52,464 nt of DNA from positions 1 to 52,464 of the forward strand of contig CAIQWT010000098.1 in the NCBI GenBank assembly GCA_903875605.1, in the 5' to 3' direction. The number at the start of each line of letters is the position of its first letter. Position 1 is the stretch's first letter. The notes under the pieces were generated by a model. That model searched no databases. It worked only from the letters and a program-made list of their open reading frames with translations, and was not told where the DNA came from. Both the position numbers and the translations under genes were made by a program. Source of the stretch: an uncultured Geobacteraceae bacterium. Lineage in GTDB: Bacteria; Desulfobacterota; Desulfuromonadia; Geobacterales; Pseudopelobacteraceae. Below are positions 1 through 8,701 of this stretch, in pieces.

Positions 1-226
1 CAGATAGATCCAGTTTTACGTGGGAAGCAAAGTTGCAGATTCCACCGATCCATTTTTTTACCGGCGATGGATACGCACTACATACCTGACCGATACTTCC
101 GGTCACAACGCGCTCACATCCCTCACAGTTTTCGGCTATAGTCTGGCAGGAACCATCAGGAAATATACAACCCTGTTTTCCCCAAAAAGTACACTCGGTA
201 CCTGCAAGCACTGTCTGACACTTCAT
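1..226 (-). CDS. PxxKW family cysteine-rich protein (partial, C-terminus outside window)
   Basis: The reverse complement is open from an ATG at 226 to the window edge, giving 75 codons. The start has a strong ribosome site: GGGGGAAGAG lies just upstream. The protein begins MKCQTVLAGTECTFWGKQGC and is rich in paired cysteines (CxxC-like spacing). It contains PSPVKKW, which fits the name-giving PxxKW motif of a small family known from anaerobic deltaproteobacteria. The function of that family is not established; the cysteines suggest metal or Fe-S binding, which is inference. A perfect palindrome lies about 30 bases upstream and may control the gene. The opposite-strand frame at 20-241 is taken to be its shadow. 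Confidence 0.7.
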   Translation of the reverse strand, partial: MKCQTVLAGTECTFWGKQGCIFPDGSCQTIAENCEGCERVVTGSIGQVCSAYPSPVKKWIGGICNFASHVKLDLS

Positions 227-255
227 ATCTCTTCCCCCTGAATTTGTTCTTGAAT

Positions 256-276
256 GAATTGTTACTGTAACAATTC
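256..276. promoter_or_regulatory. Perfect palindrome, candidate operator
   Basis: GAATTGTTAC and GTAACAATTC form perfect 10-base arms around one central T. The site is 30 bases upstream of the PxxKW start codon (226, minus strand) and about 67 bases beyond the trpG stop. The size and symmetry suit a dimeric repressor such as a TetR-type regulator. No regulator gene is adjacent, so the partner is unknown. It is a weak candidate for a terminator because no T run follows the stem. Confidence 0.5.
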
Positions 277-342
277 TAGGCAAGAAAAGTCAACGTAAAA
301 ATTCAAGGTAAATCGGACTCTTTGTAGAGAGGGTCGTAAGAA

Positions 343-915
343 TCAGCTTTCGCTGATTGTAAGAAAGTTCTTGAATAGATCCATTCCGCCTTCGGTCAGA
401 ATTGATTCCGGATGAAATTGAACTCCCCATATCGGTAGTTCCTTGTGACGTAACCCCATGATTTCCCCGTTCTCTACCCATGCAGTCACTTCCAGGCAAT
501 CGGGTAGCGAGGGTCGGTCAACAATCAATGAATGGTAGCGTGTGGCCAGAAAAGGATTCGGCATTCCAAAGAATAACTCTTGTTCGTTGTGAAAAATAGG
601 AGATGTTTTACCGTGCATAAGGTGGGCACTTCTCTGTACCGTTCCACCAAACGCATAGCCGATGGACTGGTGTCCTAGACAAACGCCTAAAATCGGGATC
701 TTGCCGGCAAAATATTTGATTGCTGCGACAGAAATGCCGGCCTCTTCCGGAGAGCATGGACCAGGTGAAATTACAAGACGTTCAGGTCGCAGGTCTTCGA
801 TCTGTTGCAGTGTTATTTTGTCATTACGATGTACTTGTACTTCTTCTCCAAGTTGACCAAAATACTGGACAATATTGAATGTAAACGAGTCGTAATTATC
901 GATCATCAGTAGCAT
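343..915 (-). CDS. trpG: Anthranilate synthase component II, glutamine amidotransferase
   Basis: The 190-residue protein is a class I glutamine amidotransferase that supplies ammonia to TrpE for anthranilate synthesis from chorismate; in some bacteria the same subunit also serves PabB. It opens [20 protein letters not shown]. The nucleophile elbow is GVCLGHQ (Cys about residue 78) and the His/Glu pair is in [10 protein letters not shown] near residues 168-177. Length is normal for the family. It lies on the same strand as trpE, but 750 bases and a broken DUF6933 gene separate them, whereas trpE and trpG usually adjoin. Transcription from trpE could still reach it. Confidence 0.93.
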   Translation of the reverse strand: MLLMIDNYDSFTFNIVQYFGQLGEEVQVHRNDKITLQQIEDLRPERLVISPGPCSPEEAGISVAAIKYFAGKIPILGVCLGHQSIGYAFGGTVQRSAHLMHGKTSPIFHNEQELFFGMPNPFLATRYHSLIVDRPSLPDCLEVTAWVENGEIMGLRHKELPIWGVQFHPESILTEGGMDLFKNFLTISES

Positions 916-1102
916 ATAGGACCTAACTTATTGAAACGTAAAAGATAATAAATGGCACAATTGGAACTGTACCCGCTTTTTTATTTGATACCCTCGCCAT
1001 ATTCCCAGGAAGTCACCTTTTGAATATAGACGTATTATCCATTAAACTCAAGCGTGATACTGCCGTCAAAGGATCTGAGAAAACTGCATCATTATAGCTG
1101 AA

Positions 1103-1605
1103 CTATAGTTTCTCCACAAGTTCAAGCATGAGCCTTGCCGGCCACAACCAAACGCCTCTAGCAGTCATTGGTCTCTCGTTCATCCACTTAACAGTATCCT
1201 TCAAATCGATCTCTAATACGTTATTGTGTTGTGCGAGGAAGCTATCAAAGTCCCCTCGAGATTGATTCAAGGTCCCAAGTACTGATCGGTCAGTGGCGAT
1301 GTCAAAAATTGCTGGCCCGAGTGCCAACTCAACACTTTTGAGACAGGACTCGGTGGCGCCTAACTGTTTGATGGCATCTAAGAACAGTTGTTTATGTACA
1401 TTCCGAGGTCAGCAAATTGCTCTTTACGCAGACCGGCTTGAAACAGGATGTAAAGGGTAGCATTATGGCAAAACATAATGCATTGGCGACGGTCAATGAT
1501 GTGTAGGTGAGCGTGCCAACTACCCAGAAGGCTTGATTCCTGCCGTTGAACTGATGATATATTTGGCAATTTAGATGCAGGCGCTTTTGTACAGTGAATG
1601 ATCAT
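1103..1605 (-). pseudogene. DUF6933 family gene broken by a frameshift
   Basis: Two frames together give one family-length protein of about 167 residues. The first part starts at ATG 1605 (MIIHCTKAPASKLPNISS), contains SWHAHLHIIDRRQCIMF, and runs to a stop near 1378. The other frame continues from near 1396 with HKQLFLDAIKQLGATE and ends with WLWPARLMLELVEKL at 1103. Both halves look like DUF6933, whose function is unknown. A one-base loss near 1393-1400 explains the break. The gene sits between trpE and trpG, so it was probably inserted there and then decayed. A sequencing error is the alternative explanation. Confidence 0.7.
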
Positions 1606-1666
1606 TTGTTATTGCCTATTGAAACGCCACCAGGCTGATATCCTGATGGATCGGTTGTTCTGGCGT

Positions 1667-3142
1667 TTAAAATAAACCTTTCTCGGCAATTTCAACTGCA
1701 CGCATGACTGCCATACCTTTGTTCACCGTTTCCTGCCATTCTGCCGCCGGATCGGAATCCGCCACAATACCGGCTCCAGCCTGAAGGTGTACTTTTCCAT
1801 CTTTAATAACAAGTGTGCGAATGGTTATAGCGAGATCCATGTTGCCTGAAAAAGAAAAATAGCCAACGGCGCCGCCGTAGATTTCGCGACGTACCGGCTC
1901 AAGTTCATCAATGATCTGCATGGCACGGATTTTTGGAGCGCCTGACAGGGTTCCCGCTGGAAATGTTGCTCGAACCAGGTCAAAGGCATCTCGATCAGCT
2001 GATAATTCTCCTACCACATTCGAGACTATATGCATAACGTGGGAGTATTTTTCTATGAGCATTAATTCAGAAACGTTGACGGTTCCGGTCTTGCAAACAC
2101 GCCCGAGGTCATTTCTGCCGAGGTCCACCAACATTACATGTTCAGCACACTCTTTTGGATCTGCGAGCAGTTCATCTTTTAATCGATCGTCATCCTCTGG
2201 TGTTATTCCACGCGGGCGGGTTCCAGCAATTGGTCGTAATTCTACCTTGTCTCCTTCCTTCCTTACCATAACCTCCGGTGAGGCGCCGGCAATAACCGTA
2301 TCTTCGAGGCGCAGAAAGAACATATACGGCGAAGGATTAAGTGTTCTCAAAACCCGGTATATATCAAATGGATCGGCGGTTAATTCACCGCTGAAGCGCT
2401 GGGAAAGTACGACTTGAATGATGTCTCCAGAACGAACGTATTCCTTTGCTTTTTCGACAGAATTCTCAAAGGAGGTACGGGGCATGTTGGAAAGGAATTG
2501 AACTGGCTTAGTGGGGGTTGATGCTTTTTGTTGAGGTAACGGAGCACGTAGTTTGCTGATAATCTCGTCAATTTTAACGGTAGCACTGATATAGGCATCC
2601 GACTGTGACACACTATCTGTTATGTGAGCATTTGAAACCACTTTGATTTTCTGACTCATAGTGTCAAAAATAACTATTGTGTCTGTTATCAGAAAATATG
2701 AATCATAAGTATCAAGAAGTGCGGGCTTTTGTGTGGGTAGTGATTCAAAGTGCCTAACCATGTCATAACCAAGATAACCGACTGCGCCACCGAAAAAGCG
2801 AGGCAGTCCGTCAACTTCAACCGGGGTAAACTGAGCTAGTAGCTCTTTGATGCAGGCAAGTGGATCAGATGTTTCTGTCTGAACAGTGATCCCATCCGAA
2901 ATCGTTTCGACCAGATTACCCTTTGAACGTATTATGATAGATGGTGTTGAACCAAGAAAGCTGTAACGGCCCCATTTTTCACCACCTTCAATGCTTTCAA
3001 GTAGAAACGAAAACTTACTGTCATCAAGCTTTCTAAATGCTGAGACCGGTGTATCCATGTCTGCCATGATTTCCCGATAGACAGGAATCAAATTACCTTT
3101 TGTCGCGAGTGTAAAAAAAACATCACGTGATGGAAAAAACAT
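1667..3142 (-). CDS. trpE: Anthranilate synthase component I
   Basis: The 491-residue protein makes anthranilate from chorismate and ammonia with TrpG, the first committed step to tryptophan. The N-terminal domain holds the LLES-type feedback site (FSFLLESIEGGEKWGRYSF). The C-terminal chorismate-binding domain has IAGTRPRG, DLGRNDLGRV and TFPAGTLSGAPKIRAM. The start is set at ATG 3142 (MFFPSRDVFFTLATKGNLIP) because GAGGT lies 5-6 bases upstream and TrpE proteins align from here. A longer frame to 3190 has no such support. The gene is divergent from cheV, and no Trp-rich leader was found upstream. Confidence 0.95.
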   Translation of the reverse strand: MFFPSRDVFFTLATKGNLIPVYREIMADMDTPVSAFRKLDDSKFSFLLESIEGGEKWGRYSFLGSTPSIIIRSKGNLVETISDGITVQTETSDPLACIKELLAQFTPVEVDGLPRFFGGAVGYLGYDMVRHFESLPTQKPALLDTYDSYFLITDTIVIFDTMSQKIKVVSNAHITDSVSQSDAYISATVKIDEIISKLRAPLPQQKASTPTKPVQFLSNMPRTSFENSVEKAKEYVRSGDIIQVVLSQRFSGELTADPFDIYRVLRTLNPSPYMFFLRLEDTVIAGASPEVMVRKEGDKVELRPIAGTRPRGITPEDDDRLKDELLADPKECAEHVMLVDLGRNDLGRVCKTGTVNVSELMLIEKYSHVMHIVSNVVGELSADRDAFDLVRATFPAGTLSGAPKIRAMQIIDELEPVRREIYGGAVGYFSFSGNMDLAITIRTLVIKDGKVHLQAGAGIVADSDPAAEWQETVNKGMAVMRAVEIAEKGLF

Positions 3143-3310
3143 TACGTACCTCAAGTAAAAGTTATACGAAAAAACTAACACAGGCGCCATATAGAGTCAA
3201 GTTCAGGCAAAAAACGGAATCAAATGTTTACTGGATTTTTAACAGTATGCTATATTTTTCATAAAAGCATGTTATACTAACCTCTCATTTCGTTTTGAAA
3301 GGTGATCAAA

Positions 3311-4252
3311 ATGCAGCAAAGTAAAATACTTCTTGAGAGCGATACCAATGAGCTTGAAATTGTTGAGTTCAGAATTGATGAGGTAGACAGACAGGGCAAC
3401 ATTTGCCCATGCCACTACGGAGTCAACGTCGCTAAAGTCCGTGAGATAATCCGATTGCCGCAAATGTCGCGGGTTGTAAATGCCAAGCCAGGCGTCGAGG
3501 GTATGATAAAGCTTCGAGACAAGGTCATTACCATTATTAATCTTGCGACCGTACTTAATAAGTCGGTAGGTGATCTTGTTGCAGACCGTGTCGTCGTGCT
3601 TGAATTTAACAACCTTATGGTTGGTGTACTGGTTCATTCAGTTTCCCGGATTTATAGGATCTCCTGGAAAAATGTTGAAGCCCCGGCCTCCGCAGTTCAC
3701 AGCGATGAGGTGACTGGTTTGGTCAAAATGGATGACAGAATTATTCTGGTGCTTGATTTTGAAAAAATAGTTGCGGAACTCTGCTCTGAAAGTGCACTTA
3801 AGCCGCTTAACGAGGTTATGATGCACCGCGGCGAGTCTAACCCCGACCGTGCACAAAAAACAATTCTTGTGGCTGATGATTCTGTTTTTATTCGAAAAAC
3901 GCTCTGTAGTAGTCTTCGCTCGGCTGGCTATACCGTTATTGAAGCAGAAAATGGTGCCGAAGCCTGGAAGATAATACAGGATACTATTCAGAAGGCTTCT
4001 ACTGAGGGGAATCAATTCAGAGATCACATCCGAATGCTGATAACAGACGTAGAAATGCCTCAAATGGATGGTCTGCATCTTACTTCACTTGTTCGTAAGG
4101 AAGATTCATTGAATGATCTGCCTGTAGCTATCTTTTCTTCACTTGCTTCTGAGGACAACAAACGTAAATGGATAGGTCTTGGAGCTAACTGTATATTAAC
4201 CAAACCTGACTTGCCTAAACTAGTCGATGTCGTTGATGAACTGACCATGTAA
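3311..4252 (+). CDS. cheV: Chemotaxis coupling protein CheV (CheW-receiver)
   Basis: The 313-residue cytoplasmic protein joins a CheW-like coupling domain (residues about 15-160; HYGVNVAKVREIIRLP, PGVEGMIKLRDKVITIINL) to a response-regulator receiver (about 180-313). The receiver has the acidic pair ADDS, phospho-acceptor Asp in LITDVEMPQMDG, switch Ser in IFSS and Lys in LTKPD. Such proteins link chemoreceptors to CheA and tune signalling by phosphorylation. ATG 3311 is preferred over the GTG at 3302 because AAAGGTGAT sits correctly before it. A TATACT box at 3273-3278 is a possible -10 element. The gene stands alone here, away from other che genes. Confidence 0.9.
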   Translation: MQQSKILLESDTNELEIVEFRIDEVDRQGNICPCHYGVNVAKVREIIRLPQMSRVVNAKPGVEGMIKLRDKVITIINLATVLNKSVGDLVADRVVVLEFNNLMVGVLVHSVSRIYRISWKNVEAPASAVHSDEVTGLVKMDDRIILVLDFEKIVAELCSESALKPLNEVMMHRGESNPDRAQKTILVADDSVFIRKTLCSSLRSAGYTVIEAENGAEAWKIIQDTIQKASTEGNQFRDHIRMLITDVEMPQMDGLHLTSLVRKEDSLNDLPVAIFSSLASEDNKRKWIGLGANCILTKPDLPKLVDVVDELTM

Positions 4253-4296
4253 TTGACTCTTGACATGTGCGCACCGGCTGTGATTAAGTACAGGTT

Positions 4297-4383
4297 ATGA
4301 ACTCAAATCGCTTCTACATTACATTCAGTTTTTACTTTTGGCTCGGCTTTTATTTCAGTCCGTCTGCCCGGGTAAAGGTGTAA
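4297..4383 (+). CDS. Aromatic-rich leader peptide of the DAHP synthase gene
   Basis: ATG 4297 opens a 28-codon frame ending in TAA at 4381-4383. Residues 5-20 read [16 protein letters not shown], so ten of the fifteen codons at 4312-4356 are Phe, Tyr or Trp (6, 3 and 1). This is the hallmark of a leader peptide that senses charged aromatic tRNAs, as in pheA or trp leaders. It lies 131 bases upstream of the DAHP synthase start, just before mutually exclusive hairpins. The ribosome site is poor: AGG only two bases from the ATG. The composition is seen directly; the sensing role is inferred. Confidence 0.8.
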   Translation: MNSNRFYITFSFYFWLGFYFSPSARVKV

Positions 4384-4442
4384 GCAAAGAAGCTATCACA
4401 CAAAACCACAAACCGGGGCAGACGAAAGTCTCCCCGGTTTTT
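4362..4442 (+). promoter_or_regulatory. Transcription attenuator: antiterminator and intrinsic terminator
   Basis: A terminator is formed by AAACCGGGG (4410-4418) with CCCCGGTTT (4432-4440) and AGAC (4420-4423) with GTCT (4428-4431). The loop is GAAA, C4419 bulges, and a T run ends at 4442. Its 5' arm can instead pair with the leader-coding strand: GTCTGCCCGGGT (4362-4373) matches ACCGGGGCAGAC (4412-4423) at 11 of 12 positions. A ribosome stalled on the aromatic codons (4312-4356) would leave 4362-4373 free and allow read-through. A ribosome reaching the stop at 4381 would cover it and allow termination. The geometry is that of classical attenuation. Confidence 0.8.
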
Positions 4443-4514
4443 GCTGTCTGTTTGTTCAGTTCAGTCAAGACGAGGGGGCTTCCAGTCCTGACTGTTTGTG
4501 GAAAGGATAAGAGA

Positions 4515-5534
4515 ATGATTATCGTAATGAAGGCTGGTGCTGCAGAGAGAGACAAGGACGAAGTTCTCAGACGCATTAAGGCGTTGGGGTACACTTCACA
4601 TGTGATTCATGGTACGACGCGTGATGTGATCGGAGCGATCGGCGACGAGCGCGGCAAGTCTGCGCTTCAGGCGCTCGAATCGCTACATGGGGTTGAAAAC
4701 GTGGTTCCGATACTTCAACCCTATAAACTGGCTTCACTTGAGGTCAAGAAGGAGTCCAGCATGGTGCGGATCAGTGACAGTGTCGTCATCGGTGGGCCTC
4801 AGGTTGTTGTAATGGCCGGGCCGTGTGCTGTGGAGAGTGAAGAACAGATTATTGAATCGGCTATTGCGGTAAAAAAATCCGGTGCCCATATTCTTCGAGG
4901 CGGAGCATTTAAACCCCGTACTTCACCGTATTCTTTTCAGGGGCTTGAAGAGGAGGGGCTAAGGTTGCTGGCCAAGGCGCGTGATTTGACCGGGCTTCCT
5001 TTTGTGACAGAAGTTATCAATCCTGAAACAGCAGAAATGGTAGCAGACTATGCCGACATTCTGCAGATCGGAGCCCGTAATTCTCAAAACTTTGCTCTAC
5101 TCAAAAAAGTTGGTCAACTTGGCAAGCCGGTGTTGCTGAAACGCGGTATGGCGATGACAATTCAGGAACTGCTGATGAGTGCCGAATATATAATGAGTGA
5201 GGGAAATCAGTCAGTAATACTCTGTGAACGCGGCATTCGCACCTTTGAAACAGCCACCCGAAATACTCTGGATTTATCTGCAATTCCGGTGCTGAAAGGT
5301 AAAACGCATCTACCGATAGTTATTGATCCATCTCACGGTACAGGCAATCATCATTATGTGGCCCCGATGTGCTATGCAGCTGTGGCAGCAGGTGCAGATG
5401 GACTTATCGTTGAAGTACACCCTGATCCGGAACACGCATCTTCCGACGGTGCCCAGTCGTTGAAGCCAGCCAAATTCGAGATTATGATGCAAAAACTGCG
5501 GTTGTTTGCTGAGGTGGATGGAAGAACAATCTAG
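4515..5534 (+). CDS. aroF: 3-deoxy-7-phosphoheptulonate (DAHP) synthase, short type with regulatory N-terminal domain
   Basis: The 339-residue enzyme condenses phosphoenolpyruvate and erythrose 4-phosphate, the first step of the shikimate pathway. Residues 1-75 ([20 protein letters not shown]) form the ferredoxin-like domain typical of the Thermotoga/Bacillus-like subfamily, which mediates feedback control. The catalytic barrel shows [46 protein letters not shown] and [12 protein letters not shown] 4515 is chosen because AAAGGA lies upstream and family members start here; an upstream in-frame extension to 4338 crosses the attenuator. Regulation by aromatic amino acids is indicated by the leader and hairpins before it. 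It is convergent with the HD-GYP gene. Confidence 0.94.
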   Translation: MIIVMKAGAAERDKDEVLRRIKALGYTSHVIHGTTRDVIGAIGDERGKSALQALESLHGVENVVPILQPYKLASLEVKKESSMVRISDSVVIGGPQVVVMAGPCAVESEEQIIESAIAVKKSGAHILRGGAFKPRTSPYSFQGLEEEGLRLLAKARDLTGLPFVTEVINPETAEMVADYADILQIGARNSQNFALLKKVGQLGKPVLLKRGMAMTIQELLMSAEYIMSEGNQSVILCERGIRTFETATRNTLDLSAIPVLKGKTHLPIVIDPSHGTGNHHYVAPMCYAAVAAGADGLIVEVHPDPEHASSDGAQSLKPAKFEIMMQKLRLFAEVDGRTI

Positions 5535-5545
5535 TAAAACAAATT

Positions 5546-5592
5546 ACAGGCACAGTAAGTCCTTGAGTATCTCAGTGACTTACTGTGCCTGT
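5546..5592. terminator. Hairpin terminator between convergent genes
   Basis: ACAGGCACAGTAAGTC (5546-5561) pairs perfectly with GACTTACTGTGCCTGT (5577-5592), and TGAG/CTCA can extend the stem inside the loop. It lies between the 3' ends of aroF (plus) and the HD-GYP gene (minus), so it can serve both. No strong T run follows on the plus strand, and only a weak one (TTTGTTTTA) on the minus strand. Confidence 0.6.
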
Positions 5593-5625
5593 GAAGTCTG
5601 AATTGACGCATTTGAGACTAAATTG

Positions 5626-6864
5626 TTACTCGCTTTGGTCAGGATAATGCTTCTCTATCTGGCGAAATGTGTCAATATTTTCTAGAAAAATACCAACCAG
5701 TTCAGGGTCGAACTGCCTCCCGGCCTCTCCGCGAATGTTTTCCAGCACTTCGTTTTCATTCCAAGCTTCTTTGTAACACCTCTTGCATGAAAGTGCATCA
5801 TAGACGTCTGCCAGTGCGACAATTCTTCCATAAAAAGGAATGTCTTCACCACGCTTTCCCATTGCCGTACCGTCCTCCTTTTCGTAGCCAGGCAGGGCTT
5901 TTTGTGTCAGAGGATCAATATAGCCGGGATAACCGTTTCCGTCCCAGCGTTCGTGATGGCTGAAAGTAACCAAAGCTGCTGATTCATCGAAATCCGAGTT
6001 AATGTCGGCAAAAAGATTTGCGCCATAAAGAGTATGCAACTTCATAACTTGAAACTCTTCCGGGGTAAATTTCCCCGGTTTTTTGAGGATATTGTCAGAA
6101 ATTGCGACTTTACCCACATCATGCAACATGGCAGACATGCGTAGCACATCTCTATTTCGATCTATTTCCGGTTGCGATATATTGTGCTTAAAAGCCCATG
6201 CTTCGTATAGAGCAACTGCGTATGCAGCTACTCTGTTGACATGCGGGCCAGTTTCTTTTGGGTCGCGTAATTCAGCCATCTTGTTCATACGTAAAATGAT
6301 TTCGCGCGTCATCTTGGCGCGTTCAATAGTGCTTGCAGCATTATTAGCAAAGTACAATATGATGTCTTCGTCTTCATGGGCAAATGGAACCGTATCTCCG
6401 GTATTGCTCTTAGCGTTAATCAATTGAAGGATGCCGATAACATCACCACGAAAGTTTTTCAGGGGAATAGTCAGCATTGAGCAGGTGCGGTAGCCTGTTA
6501 GGTCATCATATGAGCGGTTAAATAAAAACGGGTACTGGTTACCGACGTTATATACGTCTGAAATGTTAAGAATAGAGCCGTTTAGAGCGACATGTCCTGC
6601 TATTGAAGTATTACTTATGGGTATACTGAATGTGGAATAAGGAAGTTTTCTGCCAGGAGCCAGTTGTTTCTGTATAGTGTCGTTTTGTGCGTAGCGAAAG
6701 ACCAATTGCTCCCCTTCGCGCACATAGATCGAACCAGCATCGCAGTTTGTGAAACCGCGTGCTTCGTGCAAAATTTTCTCAAGTAGAAGATCTATGTCTT
6801 TGATTTGTGAAATTTCATAACCGAGATCGATTATCTTTCGAAGTTTGTCTTCCTGACTCACCAT
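5626..6864 (-). CDS. GAF and HD-GYP domain protein, putative cyclic-di-GMP phosphodiesterase
   Basis: The 412-residue soluble protein has a GAF sensor domain (about 20-175; TNCDAGSIYVREGEQLVFRY). An HD-GYP domain follows (about 205-385), with HVNRVAAYA, MLHDVGKVAI, KLHTLYGA, HHERWDGNGYPG and ALADVYDAL. HD-GYP domains hydrolyse cyclic di-GMP or related dinucleotides using a di- or tri-metal site. The HD and GYP motifs are intact, so activity is likely. There is no membrane segment, so the GAF domain probably senses a soluble ligand. The start is supported by a GGGGGG ribosome site. The gene is monocistronic and divergent from the small exported protein. Confidence 0.88.
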   Translation of the reverse strand: MVSQEDKLRKIIDLGYEISQIKDIDLLLEKILHEARGFTNCDAGSIYVREGEQLVFRYAQNDTIQKQLAPGRKLPYSTFSIPISNTSIAGHVALNGSILNISDVYNVGNQYPFLFNRSYDDLTGYRTCSMLTIPLKNFRGDVIGILQLINAKSNTGDTVPFAHEDEDIILYFANNAASTIERAKMTREIILRMNKMAELRDPKETGPHVNRVAAYAVALYEAWAFKHNISQPEIDRNRDVLRMSAMLHDVGKVAISDNILKKPGKFTPEEFQVMKLHTLYGANLFADINSDFDESAALVTFSHHERWDGNGYPGYIDPLTQKALPGYEKEDGTAMGKRGEDIPFYGRIVALADVYDALSCKRCYKEAWNENEVLENIRGEAGRQFDPELVGIFLENIDTFRQIEKHYPDQSE

Positions 6865-7025
6865 AATGCCCCCCTTTTAACAATTATGGTATGCATTCTA
6901 CATTATTTGTAAATTATTATCAAATAGCTGTATTAGTGTCTGCCTTTATTGCCTTTGACGCGCTTTAGAAGTTGCACGCCGATGGTAATTACTTTACGAT
7001 GCTCTCATTTTTTGAGAGGAGAACT

Positions 7026-7511
7026 ATGAACGCCAGGCTTGCTATTACGACGATTGTATTGTTACTGATGTCACTTGTTAGCACCGGATCATGCATTGCC
7101 ATTGAGGCGGAGTCTGCCCTTCAAAAGTCCATGTCAGATACGCTTGATGTTTGGCGTGAGGGGCGATATGAACAACTATTTGAGCAATTAGCACATCGTG
7201 GTAAGACCTCGCGGGAATCTTTTGTAAAAAAAATGCATGATTCTACGACGCACCCAGCCTGCTGCTGGCAGAAAATGGAAAACTTCAAAATTTTGAATGA
7301 AAAAAGTAATGACGCCACCGTTTATGTTAAAATTGGACTTGAAGGAAGCCCGGGATCAGCGACTTCTGTAACTCGTGAATTCAAGCTTACACAGCAGGAT
7401 GGTTTATGGAAGATGCAGTTAGCAGATGTGCTTTTGATTGCCGGAGTTTCTGGTAAAAAAGGTGGCAACAAAAAGTCGCATGCAAAAAAGAGTTCTCCGT
7501 ACCATAACTGA
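7026..7511 (+). CDS. Small exported protein of unknown function
   Basis: The 161-residue protein starts at ATG 7026 behind AGGAG. It begins with a signal peptide (MNARLAITTIVLLLMSLVST, then GSCIAIEAES with a probable cleavage near residues 24-27). The mature part has an acidic/aromatic core (DTLDVWREGRYEQLFEQL) and a pattern (VKIGLEGSPGS ... REFKLTQQDGLWKMQL) that recalls NTF2-like exported proteins. The tail is lysine-rich. The dGTPase gene begins 45 bases downstream, so they may be cotranscribed. No function is assigned. Confidence 0.7.
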   Translation: MNARLAITTIVLLLMSLVSTGSCIAIEAESALQKSMSDTLDVWREGRYEQLFEQLAHRGKTSRESFVKKMHDSTTHPACCWQKMENFKILNEKSNDATVYVKIGLEGSPGSATSVTREFKLTQQDGLWKMQLADVLLIAGVSGKKGGNKKSHAKKSSPYHN

Positions 7512-7556
7512 CCAAACCATATCAGGTAAATTTATTACTTTTTTCAGGGAACTGTG

Positions 7557-8699
7557 ATGAACGATTCTACAGAACGAAGCGACATGGCTGAGTATGCATG
7601 TAAAAGTGAATTTTCCCGTGGCCGCAAACATCCAGAAATATTTCGAGACAACCGTCCGGCCTTCGAACGTGATCGGGATCGCATTATTCATTGTGCTGCT
7701 TTCAGGCGCCTAGAGTATAAAACACAGGTTTTTGTCAATCACGAAGGTGATTATTATCGTACTCGTCTGACACACTCGCTAGAGGTTGCTCAGATCGGTA
7801 GAGCAATCGCCCGTAAACTCCACTTGAATGAGGAATTAACGGAAGCTCTGGCTTTGTCCCACGATTTAGGACACACACCTTTTGGCCATACAGGTGAAGA
7901 CGTCCTGAACCGCTTGATGCAGGAATATGGCGGTTTTGAACATAATATGCAGTCTTTTCGTGTCGTGGATGAACTTGAAGAAAGATATCCCGGATTTAAC
8001 GGGCTGAATCTTACTTGGGAAGTGCGCGAAGGAATAATAAAGCACTCAACTCCATATGATACTGCCAGTGATATCATGGCCGAATTCATGCCTGGGATCG
8101 TTTCTTCCATTGAAGGGCAGATTATCAATTATGCCGATGAAATAGCGTATAATAACCATGATATTGATGACGGTCTTAAATCCGGCTATATAACGCTGGA
8201 AATGCTGGAGAAGGTAGACCTGTGGCGCGAAGTCTGTTCCGGTGTCCGAACCAAATACCCTGCAATTGATGACAAGCGACTTGTCTATCAAACGATTAGC
8301 GCTTTGATTGGATTGTTGATTAACGACATCTGTACCACGACATCAGCCAATATTAAAAGAATGGCTATTGCATCGATCGAAGATCTGCGACTCGTGAATC
8401 GGGTAGTTGTTCATTTTAACGAAGACATAACAAACAGTAATCTCGAGTTGAAGCGTTTCCTGTTTCAGAATCTTTACCGCCACCATAAAGTAGACAAAAT
8501 GCGTGTTAAAGCTGAAATATTTATAACCCGTTTATTTGAAACATATCTGCGCTATCCTAATCTACTACCACCGAAATACCAGTCACGCCTGGAACGTTTC
8601 GGGCTTCAAAGAGTTGTCTGTGATTACATTGCCGGTATGACTGACAGGTTTGCACTGGACGAATATAAACGGCTGTTTGAGCCATACGAAAGAGTTTAG
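7557..8699 (+). CDS. dgt: Deoxyguanosinetriphosphate triphosphohydrolase-like protein
   Basis: The protein has about 380 residues and hydrolyses dNTPs to deoxynucleosides and triphosphate through an HD metal site. Visible family signatures are FSRGRKHPE, RDRIIHCAAFRRLEYKTQVF, RTRLTHSLEVAQIGRAIA and LSHDLGHTPFGHTGED. An aspartate-rich turn NYADEIAYNNHDIDD follows. This matches the short, DNA-regulated bacterial dNTPase subfamily. The start is ATG 7557 (GTG 7554 is also possible) behind CAGGGA. A second HD nucleotidase starts two bases downstream and is surely in the same transcript. Such enzymes balance dNTP pools and can starve phages. Confidence 0.9.
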   Translation: MNDSTERSDMAEYACKSEFSRGRKHPEIFRDNRPAFERDRDRIIHCAAFRRLEYKTQVFVNHEGDYYRTRLTHSLEVAQIGRAIARKLHLNEELTEALALSHDLGHTPFGHTGEDVLNRLMQEYGGFEHNMQSFRVVDELEERYPGFNGLNLTWEVREGIIKHSTPYDTASDIMAEFMPGIVSSIEGQIINYADEIAYNNHDIDDGLKSGYITLEMLEKVDLWREVCSGVRTKYPAIDDKRLVYQTISALIGLLINDICTTTSANIKRMAIASIEDLRLVNRVVVHFNEDITNSNLELKRFLFQNLYRHHKVDKMRVKAEIFITRLFETYLRYPNLLPPKYQSRLERFGLQRVVCDYIAGMTDRFALDEYKRLFEPYERV

Positions 8700-8701
8700 T
8701 C

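Noticed and set aside
20-241. A 73-codon plus-strand frame at the left edge
   Set aside because: It lies opposite the PxxKW gene, which has a strong ribosome site and family motifs; the plus frame has neither.
4338-4514. N-terminal extension of the DAHP synthase frame
   Set aside because: It would run through the attenuator hairpins; the conserved protein start and ribosome site are at 4515.
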